Under the pieces are notes generated by a model. That model saw only the letters and a program-made list of their open reading frames with translations, did no database searches and was not told the DNA's origin. A stretch of 64,000 bases of DNA from Nephrocerus scutellatus. Taxonomy: Eukaryota; Arthropoda; Insecta; Diptera; Pipunculidae. Numbering within the stretch: the stretch's first letter is position 1; each line of letters opens with the position of its first letter. Location of the stretch: assembly GCA_947095585.1 (NCBI GenBank), contig OX352765.1, positions 89,054,965 to 89,118,964 of the forward strand, in the 5' to 3' direction. The translations under genes and the position numbers were made by a program. Below, piece after piece: positions 34,401 to 46,400 of this stretch.

Positions 34401-37400
34401 AAGCTTTTCTGTTCTGTGTTGTTTTCACCATTAACGATCAAAGAAAACGACAATTTTAAGCTATCTGCTTGAGTAAATAAAGCGTTTACAATGGAAAAGA
34501 TTAGATTTTTTTTATGACACTGAGTAACCTGATAGCAAAATATTCCTCATTTTAAAACTCCTTGAACGCTTTCAAATTGCTTACTATAGATGTAAACATG
34601 ATTTTGTTAAGATAGTGAGTTGAAGCGAGAAATTTTCTATATAACACAGAACGCTCTAGAATTGCAGGTGGCCATACCTATATCTGACTGGTGAAAGAAC
34701 GATCAAACTTCCACGTGGTGGCTGCCGGTAATTTTCCTCCAATGCAGGAAAACGGTCGGGCTAGTCCCTTCAAAGCAAGGTAGGTAGAGATGGCAGCAAC
34801 TAATAATTTGGTCGATGTGGGCACAAGGTTTGCGCGTAAAAATATTCACAAAGCCACCTGGGTACCTCCTGATGGATCCAATCGCAACCAGATAGACCAC
34901 GTGTTGATAGACCGCCACCACAATCCGAACCTGATGACGGTACGAACGTACCGAGGTGCCAACGTCGACTCGGACCACTATCTTATTCGAATGTTGCTCC
35001 GAGCGCGGATTGCATCATCACGAAAGACTGCATCCACGAATCAGATTCGAGTCAACACAGCTGCCCTTCGCAACGAAGAGATCAGAAACAACTACGGTTA
35101 AGCTATATGATTCGCTCTAAATGCAGGGAGAGTAAGTACTGGGGCTGAGATGTCAGGTAGAAGAGAAATGGACACGCCGTAAGAATACTGTCATCAGTAC
35201 TGCTGACTCCATCTTAGGCCGTAGTCGTAGAGATCTGAACGACGCGTTCGATGACGAATGTAAGCTAGGGACTGAACGTAAAAATGTTGCATACAAAGCA
35301 ATGTAACAATCTCATAGAACGCGGGCATGCGAAAATGAATATAAGGAGCTCAGAAGATATGAAAAAACAGTTCACCGGCGAAAGAAAGCAGCCTGGGAGA
35401 AGAGCTAGAACATTACAGAGAGCGAGTACCGCATCAGGCGCAAAAGTTCTACCAAAGAGTCCGCTGTATGACGCAATGTACGCAATGATCGCCGAACTTA
35501 AAGGCAACTTAGAGCGATGGGAAGAGCACTTTCATGAGTTGCTAAATGGCCAGTTAATTGAAAAATTGGAGGCTCCACCAGGGAGCGAAGATCATACTAT
35601 GCTGCCTCCACCAAACTAGACGAAGTTAGTAGAGCGAAAAATCGGCTCAAAAATAATAAGGTCCCGGGATCAGATGGGATCCCAGCGGAACTGATAAAAC
35701 TGATTACATCAAGCAACTCAGGAAATAATAGTGCAAGTATGGGAGGAAGAAGCGATGCCAAAAGACTGGCGAAGAGGCATCCTGTGCCACATAAATAATT
35801 AGGGATATATCAAAACATGCAGCAATTATCGTGGTATAACGTTGTTGAGTACCACGTACAAGATTTTCTCCTCTATCCTTCAAGATAGCCCAATACGCTT
35901 AAGTAATCATTGATCCACACCAGTGTGGGTTCATCCCAGGCAAATTAACAACTGATCAAATTTACACCCTTAGGCAGGTGATGGAAAAATGTCTAAAAAA
36001 TGTTTAAAAACTGACTCCAACATATTTCTATAGATATTAAAGCCGCCTATGATAGCATAGCCAGAGTAGAACTTTATAAAGCCATGAGAGAATTCGGCAT
36101 CTCAAATAAACTGACACGACTTTGTAGGCTGACCAATGTAATAAGCCAAGTAATAATATCCGGTTCACTATCAAGCCTATTCAACATCTAAAACGGACTC
36201 CGACAAGAGTATGGACTGGCCTGCGTACTCTTCAACCTGGCGTTAGAGAAAGTTATCCGGGGCTCTGACGTAACGGCGAGAGGAACAATCCCCTATAAGT
36301 CCATTCAGATACAGATAATTGATGACAAGATTTGGCCAACCAGCCATCCACAAACAAACAACCAAACAAAAACATCATGCCGCGAATTTGGAAAATACAG
36401 AGCAACATCAACTTAACAATTTGTCACAATAAAATCCCCTTTGATCCCTAAAACAAATAAAATTCTTATCAAATATCGTGCAAAAGATACAGTGCCTTTT
36501 TGCCGTAGAATATTTCAAAGATGGAAGGATCCAGGCATTCATACACCGAACATACTCGCCATGTGTTCGCCTCTGAAAATAGAGTATGTTCTAAAAAGAT
36601 GCATACAAGTATTCCTTCCGCACAGTGTGTATTACGAGCAATTCCGTCCGTTCACACAAAGCATTCGTACCGTGAATTAATTTGTATCATCTTGCGACCA
36701 GCAGGCACACTGCTCATAGACATGACAGCGAAGTGTCGCGCACTTTAGCATGCAAATAAGAAGAGCATTTGTTAAATGTCTCCCATGTTGACTGTTTGCT
36801 GGGATGTTTTATCCACGCTATGAAATGGAGTTCCACATAGCTACTTGCATCATTATTACCGGCATAACATCTGAGTTTCGGGACATTGTTGACAGCCATA
36901 CAGCGTTTTTGTTTTTATTTTCTCATTTTTTTCCGTTTTTTTTAAGCTCAGCTTTTTAGTTTTATTTATCTCACGCATTGCCATCACCTTGAATGTCTTT
37001 ATGACGGCTTTTGTTTTACATATATGTGTTATGTTTGTAATATCTATTTCCATAATGAGCGATCCATTATCCTTGTCACTGAAAATGCCATCAAATGGTT
37101 TTTCTTCATTTTGCAAATGCTTTTTGCTCTGAACAACTTTAAAAGCTCAGCCACTATTCCATATTTGATGTTTAGTTTCCGAACTATCATTTTTTCGAAC
37201 TACCCATTTTTTTAATTTTTGCCGAAGTATTGTGTATTTTAAGTTTAAGAGAATATCTCACACGATGATGAGAATAAAAATCTTTCCCAGTGAAGTAGGT
37301 AGATTGTGGGGAAAAAGTCCTAAAATAAAATAATGCACTTCATGTATACCATAATAATTATATCAATGATCACTTACGGAGCAATGGCATGGGAAGAAAT

Positions 37401-40400
37401 GACAATGCAAAGCTCTGCGAGAAAAAAATTGCAATAAGTCGTGTCTTGTCTTAATAATGTACCTGCACCACAACGAAGATGGAAGCCATCCACTGACTAC
37501 TACCACTACATGCAGTAGTGGAATGTAAATATAAGGAGACTAAACGCCGCTTGTGCATGGAAGGCTACATCACGGATACCAAGGCCAAAAGAGAAGTAGA
37601 CTTACTTGCTAGTCAGATACCACTAACACGCGTAATATTTATTTTAAGAAAAGCTTTTAAAGTCCGATTGAGCAACAAGAAGGAATTCAGGTCTGAAACT
37701 GAATACCAAATAAATCTGGGAGCCTTAAAGCGATGTACGGATAGATCAAAGAAAGCAGAAGGAACTGATGTGTGTATCTGTATATATATATATGAGCTAA
37801 GCAGCAAGTACTCCGACACAAAAAGAAAGTATCCCAAACAGAGGGACATACCAGCAAAAGATGTGCTCATTTCATTCTTAAAAGTAAGTAAATGAGGCAG
37901 AGAATAGAAATTATATCGGACAGCCAAGCAGAAATAAGGACCCTTCATCCATTATAAATAACGTTAAGACTGGTCAAGGAGTGCAGGACTAAACTGAACA
38001 GACTAAGCGAGGAAAACAAAGCACCGCCATGATATGAGGTATCGCACAGAGATGAACAGTTTGAAAGCAAAAGTTGCAGCCGTTATATGGAAAAATCTCC
38101 AGAGCCTACGGCAGCCAAAGAAAATATTATGGAACTTCAACCCAATAAGCAGATGGGCTCAGTCTCAACACGCTTGCTGTACAGGGGAGTCTGTAGAGAA
38201 AGCGCTTGAAAAATCACTACAGCGATTGAAGAATCACCACATTCGAAATAATATTCACTCATAGCACTCCTCAACATTGAAGGTGCTTTCAATAACGTAA
38301 GGACGGAGGCTTTAATGAATGGCATATTTCTTCTAGGAGTTGACCACACAGTATGCAGGCTAATGCTCCTAAGCAGGATTGTTAACGCTGGTGTTCTATC
38401 CCATTTACTTTGGAACGTAGTAATCAACGGATTGCTAAGCGAGCTAGAAAGGGAACGCATGAGCGTAGTTGTCTATGCTGATGACGTACCTATAGCTGTT
38501 ATGCAAAATGCCCTATCCATCGTAACAAAATAGGTCAAAGGTTCCAAGACAGAGCTGGTCCTCTTTACAAATAAATATAATGTCTCAACAGTTACTCCAC
38601 CCACGGTACCTAGTCCACTCCACTAAACTAAACCAGTCTAATTTTGACCAATAAGGCGTAATTTCTGGACACTATCCTAGATACAAGTTTGAAATCGAAT
38701 ATTCTAGAGAAAGTTTACAAAGCCACCAAAGCCTGATACGTGCTAAAAAGCACTCTCGATAAAAGATGGGGATTAAGGCAAAAGCTGGTACACTGGCTAT
38801 ACAACGCCAGCCGTAGTAAGACCAATACTTATGTATGGAGTTAGTATTCGGTGGCCGCCTCTTGAAAAATCCACCTACGTAAAAATTATGGAAAAGGTTA
38901 CAAAAAGGCAGCCTGTCTGCGTACTAAAGATAACACCTACATGCGTCCTAGAACTAATGTTGCGCATGATTACTTTAGAAATATACGCCAGGTAGAGTGC
39001 AGCCAGTACGGCTCCACGTCAGTGGAGCTCTCGTGTTGACTCTGGTGTTGAATCTCGACGATCAACAACTCGCTAAAAGTAGAACTGGGAAACTTATACT
39101 ACGCAATACCGGTGTTATGCTTCAACGAGAGTTTTCGGGCCATCTACGCCTCCAGTGATCAATGGAAGGATGGCTAAGCTGGACTTAAATCGCACTGATA
39201 TCCCTTCAAAGAAGAGACTATAGGTAAATTAAAAATGCCATTATCCCGTTGGAGTACATGCGGGTAGGATATGCCTGCAGTTTAAATGACTTCTCTGTGG
39301 AAGCTGCTATGCACCGAAGGGGAAGAAATAATATAATACTTCCTGTGCTTATATCCGGCCCTTGCAAGCAGAGGACTGAAATATTTGGGATATTACATAT
39401 TAAACAGGTTATCAGACGTCGAAAACTGTAAACCTACATCCTAAAATTCATTCAAAAAAGGGGGAAAGGCTTGATCCTGGTCAATCGATCCACCCAGAAA
39501 ACTATAAAAGACCACTGATATGAGAACTAAGGGCGGCAGTTGAATCTAAAAGACCAAGACTATAACTGAAAATTAAAATATCTCGGTATGCGAATTAAAT
39601 TAAACTTGTTGTGTTTAAATTCTCATTCAATGCGCCCGGAGGATGCGGTCTTCTTCTTCTAGCAAACGAAAGCACGGTGACTTTGCCATATCCCACAAAA
39701 ATTGCTTAGCATGTGTCAAATTGCCCACAGTCATTTGCTTTACCACATCTTTTGATGTTATCAACGATTGTTGATGTGCCGTGGGACGGTTTAGGGCAGC
39801 AGCCATCTTTAACGACTTGACGGCTCTCTTGGTAACGCTCATCCGCCGAAAGCAACATATTATTACCAATTCGATGGGCCACTTCATACTATTCACCAGG
39901 TGCATATTTTGTTGCATGTTGTGATTGCTTATATGTACTTTCTGTATACTACAACTTTCACCTACGTATTGGTTCATTTCGGTCAAAAAACCACGAATCA
40001 TTTTTAAAGAACTAGCTATACTTAAGCTTTTAAAAACCAATTGGGTTATTTGGGCTCTTAGCCGCAATTTATATCAAACTTGTTTTTGCAGCAACGAAAA
40101 TATTTTTGTTTTTGAGGGAACGATCAGTATAGCATAAGTTAAATACTAATTCTATTCTAAAAACAAAAATATGTTCTATGCCTACAAAAACAAGTTTGGT
40201 ATAAATTTCTTGCTGTTTCATCTAAAATATATCATATGCTAGTTGGGTATTGTTTTCTTGGCGGATCGTACTTTCTTTTGAGCACTACCAGTTTAGTCTT
40301 CTGATTGTCCTCTTAACGTGACCATCATTCCAAAGATTAATCAAATTTTCTGTTTAAGCAGTTGGATTAATACTTAATCCAATATCTTTGGTAATGAAAT

Positions 40401-43400
40401 ATTGCAATGTTCGAGTGTATATAGTGAAGAGAACTATGAATCCTTAAAAGCGAAAAGAAAAGCACATCCATCATCACTTGAATTTTATTCGAACGTAAAT
40501 ACAATTGGCATATATTCACTAATATACACACACACCAATATACAAGAGATACACAACAACCCACACACAAAAAGAAATGACAACAATTTCGCACTTACCT
40601 TATAAATCCCAAACATCAACATAATGCTGAGGACTATCATTGATATTTGCGTTCCAATAATGGCGAAATATGCAATCTGAACACCTGAAATTGAAAATAT
40701 TGGAAATAAGTGGTTGGTTGGTTATTTTGCTTACTGATATATACATAACATACAAAAGTGTAAAGGGAGTAGGGGGAGATAATAATTCCAAACCGAAACT
40801 CATAAGCTTTTCATTGGCACATCTGTGCCGTGTTCAACAGCAAACACAAATCGAATTGATGCGCCCTTCGATTGTCGTATAACGAAGGGCGATATTGTTT
40901 GGATTTCCGATTTGAGTGCAATATAGTTGGGAAAGAAGATGGAATAATATAAAGGAGGTAAGATAAGGTGAGTACAAATATTGACATTATTTGGATATCT
41001 TGTCTGTACTGATGGTCTGGCGTTTCTAAGTGTACAGATTATGGCTTAAGGCTAACTCATCTGAAATCATTTCAACTTACCGTAGTAGACGTCTTCCAAA
41101 TCTCCCGATCTTCTTATGTTGACACTTATGCGCCAGGCGTATATTAAAACGATTAAAATAGAAATGTTCTGAAAAGAGGTAAAGAGAAGCAGTTGTTGAA
41201 CTACGATTGGTAACATGAATGGAATAAAGTGATATCTGCTATGTTAGCATTGGTGGATTTAAGATTCTCCTGCCTGTAGTTTATTACTTATACAGGGTGT
41301 CAACTAATTCGTGCACAATAATTTGGGAAATAATTCTTGGGTATATTCTAAGAAGAAAATTGTTCTACCGAAAGGGTCTGTCTCCAATGTTATTTGTATT
41401 TGTATTTGTATAGCATAAAAACGTTATAATGTGTATGTGAAGTCGCACAATTTACAGAGATATGGTATATATGCCTTACTACTGAGAAATTATAAAGGAA
41501 TCTAAATACATGCTATTAAAGAAAAAGTAATTTGAAGGAAAAAGCTATAGAAAAAACCTCCAATCTAAATAGTGTGCTTAAATATAATGTTATGTGACAC
41601 TAATAAATAAGCTTAAGACTATAATACTAGATTAGAAAAAACGATCAGCAAATAAATAAATAAATATATAAGTAATTATATAAATTAAAAAAAATAAAAA
41701 AAATAATAAATAAATAAATAAATAAATGAATAATAAGTAAATATACTATAGATAATAAGTTAACAATTAAGAATATAAATAAGAAAAAACTATAATGAAT
41801 GAATTATGAACAACAAGTAATATAAATATAAGTAATAACGAGAAAAAAAAAAAAAAACTTAACAATCTTAAATAAATAACAACAATAAATTTCGATGAGG
41901 TGTGATGAACAATCAGGTACACAGACTGTTGATGAGTGGATTATCCGACATTCCACAGTTCATATAGAATTTAGTTCTTAGGGAGCGAATTCTATCTTTT
42001 ATGAGAGAAACATTTGATTCCTCGTGGAGGGCAACGGTGGAATAATGCCAAGGTAGATTTAACATAATTTTAAGCAGCTTGTTTTGTGCCACTTGAAGTG
42101 TTTGGATATGTGTAGTTGCACAGCTACCCCATGCTGGTGATGCGTAAAGGTATAATGCCTGAAAAATTACCTTGCAGAGAATAACTTTATTGTCGTTGCT
42201 AAGCAAAGACCTTCGATTAATAAGTGGGTACATCATTTTAATTGCTATTCTAGATTTTTTTACTGTTTGCCTAATATGCTCCTTAAACGTTAATTTGGAA
42301 TCCAAATGTACACCGAGGTATTTGACACAGTTATTCCAGTTTATGTTTGTGCCATTTATTTCGAGCGTATTCCTGGTTAAAAAACAGGGCTTTCTTCTTC
42401 TTGAAAAGAAAATAGCTTGGGTTTTACCAGCATTGATTTTAATCTTCCACTTATTGAAATAATCGATGACAGTGTGTATTGCATTTTGTAAATAAGTTTC
42501 AATTATGAAACCTATCTCATGCGTGCTGAAAATTCCGATATCATCGGCGTAAATGGCATACTCGCAGTGAGGAATGCTTGGAATATCAGATGTATAAATG
42601 TTGTACAGTAAGGGGCCAAGAACTGATCCCTGAGGAACGCCGGCGGGAATTAGTCTTTCTGAAGAGTAACTTTGAGAGACAGAAACCTTGAAATGACGGT
42701 TTTGAAGAAAACTCATTACTATATTAGTTAAGTATGATGGGAAGTCTAGCTTTATCATTTTATAGAGCAGTCCCTCGTGCCACACTGTATCAAAAGCTTT
42801 TTCTATGTCAAGAAGGACTAAACCGGTTGATTTTTTTACATGCAAATTTTTCTTAACATGTTTACTAATTCTTAGTATTTGTTGGCATGTACCGTGGTTT
42901 TGTCTGAAGCCGAATTGTTCCATTGGTAGTATATTGTGGTCGTCAACATATCTCGAAATTCTTTTTTTTATAATTTTTTCAAAAATTTTGCTTAAGTTAC
43001 TTAGAAGGCTTATTGGTCTATAGCTTGAAGCCAGTGAGGCTGGTTTTCCAGGTTTTAAAATAGGAATTATTTTCGCTTTTTTCCATACCTCAGGAAAATA
43101 TTGTAACTTTAAGCATGCGTTTATTATAAAAGAAATAAAAGCAAAACCAATTGGAGGTAAATGTTTAATATATATATTTTTTATATTGTCGATTCCAGAC
43201 GATTTTTTAATTTTTATTTCAGATATGATATCCACTATATCATCAACATTTGTAAAATCAGAAACATCGGATGTTGGATTGTTAAGGCGCAAATCAGCAA
43301 CAAAACTACTGACTTCTTGTTGAACACTAGTAGTGCCAAGATTCATTCCAATGTTATGATTTCCGACAAATGTGTCAGCTAAGCAATTGGCTTTGTCTTC

Positions 43401-46400
43401 GTTGGTTATTATAACATTATTATTTGCTGTTATTAAGGGCAAGAAGTTAGAATGTTTTTTTTTTAAGTACTTTGGCAATGTTCCAAAATGGTTTTGCACT
43501 TTTACTTAAGGTACTTAATTTATTATTCCAATGTGTGTTTTTAACTTTCAAGATTTCAGCCTTAATAATATTATTGAATCTGTTTAACATTAGACGAGAA
43601 AAAGGCTGCCTAAAACGCTGCCAGTTTCTTCTATGCATGTTCCTAATTCTAATTAAATTAATTACATAAAACGGAAGACTTAAACCTATGTTTTTAGGAA
43701 CTCTTTTTGGAACAGAAGAATCGATACTATTCAGCATTTCAGATTCAAAAAAATTTATATTTTCATCGATTTCAGAAATACTATGGATATCGTCAATGTT
43801 GGTTTGCCTATTTATTAGTTTAATACAGATTTCTTGCTTGTATTTTTTCCAATTAGCCTTCCTGTAATCGAATATTTTGTTTTCTATTTGTAAAGGAGCG
43901 TCTAAAATGTGGCAAACTATGGGAAGATGATCAGAACTAAGTTCATTTAAGGCAATAGGCTGGGTAATTTGGTTAGGAATATTGGACAGAAGGAGGTCAA
44001 TAGTGGATGGAAAGCTTCTGGCATCAGTAGGAATATAAGTGGGAGATGGTGAGTGTAGGATAGAGAAAGGATGCCTTGAACTAAAGTTCGATAGAATGTT
44101 ACCCCACGAGTTCGCTCTCAAGCAGCCCCAGTCGCGGTGACGGCAATTGAAGTCACCACCAATGATATACTTGTCTCGTATACTAATTAGTTTTCGAATG
44201 TCATTGTTGAAGTAATTTTTCTTCTCCAAAGTTGACGCTCCTCCAGCAAAATAAACCGAGAAAATTTTTACCTTGGTACCATCATTTAGAAAAAGGTCTA
44301 TACCAATGTTTTCTATTAGTAGCGTATTTAAAGAACGTATAGGTTCATGTTTGATTCCTTTTTTAACTACGATGGCAACACCGCCACCTCTTCTATCAGG
44401 TCTATCAACACGATAACAATTATAATTTGAATGAGCGAAACTCACTGAACAATTTAACCAGGTCTCACTTACAAGACAAACATCGATTTCATTTCTACAC
44501 AAAAAATCAAAAAACTCCACACATTTACTACGAATGCTTTTCGCATTCCAACACATAAGCTTGACAGAGACAAACATTATTACTTAATATTCTTATACAA
44601 GTACTTAACAGCTAATTGTGCGACAACATTGAATTGTTCAACTTTGTTGTTACATTGCGCTAGATTCGTAATCATTTCCAGCATAAGCGATGTCAGTTCG
44701 TCTTGAGTGAAGAAGTTGTTCTCTGCTGGTGTTGTGTTACAAACGGGTGCGTGAGATAATGGAGTGGACCACGCAGTTTGGATCGGTGTTGCACTTGATA
44801 GACCAAGCTGTTGGGTTAAAACATTAACTCCAGAACTTTTAGCTGCGAGGGCAGGGAAAGCTGTTTGATTTAAAGCAAAGCCGTTCGCAGTTTGTTTTGC
44901 TTGTGCGTTGCGAGAACTTCGCTTGGAGAGATGCTCTTTTATATCAAGGAATCGCTTGCGGCTTGCGCATACACTGTCGGTTGATTTGTGATTTCCTTTG
45001 CAGTTTGCGCATTGGAAAATACCATTCGTTTTGCAATCAGCTGTTTTATGATTGCCTGAGCAGTTGGCACAATAAGTTTTTATGCTACAGTTTTTTTCCC
45101 CATGTCCAAACATCTGACAGTTGTGACATTGGGTGATTTTGTTTTTAATTTTACGTTGAAAATCCCAATTCACTCGCGTACGCATAATTGCTGGAATGTT
45201 TTTCCTTAATTCGGTCATTCGAATTGACCCGCTTTCCAAATATATGATATAAAAAATATCAGTGAAATGATCATGCCGTTTTATGACTTTTTTAGTGTCT
45301 TTGCACTTTAACCCAAGCGAAATCAACTCGGTTTTAAGAATTGTAGGATCAATATCATCCAAGCCAAACAACACTACTTTAAAGGACCGCTCACTTTTTA
45401 GCTCGTGTGTGAAAAATTGACACTTTGAGTCTTTTAGCAACGAACATACTGCACGATGGGAATCAATTGATTCGCAGAAAATTTTAATTCCGATCGAAAT
45501 TTTTTTAATGGAATAGTTTAGAATTTTATGTTCATTTAATAATTTGTGTACAAATTCACTAGTTTTTTGCAAAAGTTTTATGGGCGGAATCACAATTTTA
45601 CTTGCTTGCGTCGCTGGCACAGAGTCGTCGTCAAAATTGCTGTCGTCGTCAGGCAGACATTGTAGAGGACTCCAATAATTCCTCCTAGAAACTTTGGCTG
45701 GAGTAGCCATAATTGGAAAATTATTTTTCCTGAGTTTATTATGAGGATATATTGAATCCTCTTCAACTACTGATCGGCCACGTTTTGCTATCTTGAATGT
45801 TTTTGATTTATTTTATTTTTAAGTTTTATTACGAGAAAGTCACACGCAGAAGAAAAAACACACGTCATGCGTAGTTGAAAAACTGCACTGAAATGTTGAC
45901 ATCATTTTCGGGGATTTAAGAAAAAGCTTACTTTGGTGTATCCGAACCCATGTAAACGGATATTGTTCTGTTAATACAAATGGTAGAAACTTTGTTTAGG
46001 ACTTTCTTTTTGGAAGAAATACTATCCTTTGTAACTACGTTTAAATGAAGTTGATATCTTGTTTGAGTCTTTAGATATCCAACTTCAATGCCTGTTCCAG
46101 TTTACTTGTCCATGCTAATTTTTGACTTTGAGGTAAATTTTCTCCAGAAAATACATATAACATAACGTTTTTTTAGCTTGTTCTTATGAACGTTACAAAA
46201 TTAAATATAAAAATTAACAACAAGTTTACGAAAAAACCCATAGATTTTATGATACTTAGAAAAACCTGCAGCAGGAAAAAATTTAAAAAAAGGGTTTCTT
46301 TGTTTTAAACTACAAAAGCTATGAATTTTCCATCACCTGCCTAAGGGTGTAGATCTGATCAATTGTTACTTTGCCTGGGATGAAGCAACACTGGTATGGA

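Larger units (their letters stand above)
41392..45891 (-). mobile_element. Nearly complete jockey-clade non-LTR retrotransposon
   Basis: 4.5 kb: ORF1 (44580-45710), ORF2 (41913-44577) and a 520-bp A/T-rich 3' UTR ending in repeats of TACAAA (ATACAAATACAAATACAAAT). A possible 6-bp duplication, AATGTT, is at 41386-41391 and 45892-45897, with the 5' end reading TCAGTGCAGTTTTTCAAC. Gag with zinc knuckles plus APE endonuclease and RT without RNase H is the jockey plan. It lies in intron 1 of the large gene in the same sense. The reading frames are almost undamaged, so the insertion is young. The exact 5' end is inferred. Confidence 0.9.

Noticed and set aside
37518..37895. 125-codon plus-strand frame as a host gene
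   Set aside because: No domain, no splice context, and it adjoins a LINE; not supported enough to call.
39627..40067. Similarity of this frame to ESCRT-III (CHMP) proteins
   Set aside because: Only scattered residues could be lined up and the charge pattern did not fit; no name is assigned.
41640..41760. Poly(A)/AATAAA-rich region as a separate satellite
   Set aside because: It lies in the 3' UTR of the jockey-like element and is simple AT-rich sequence on its transcript.
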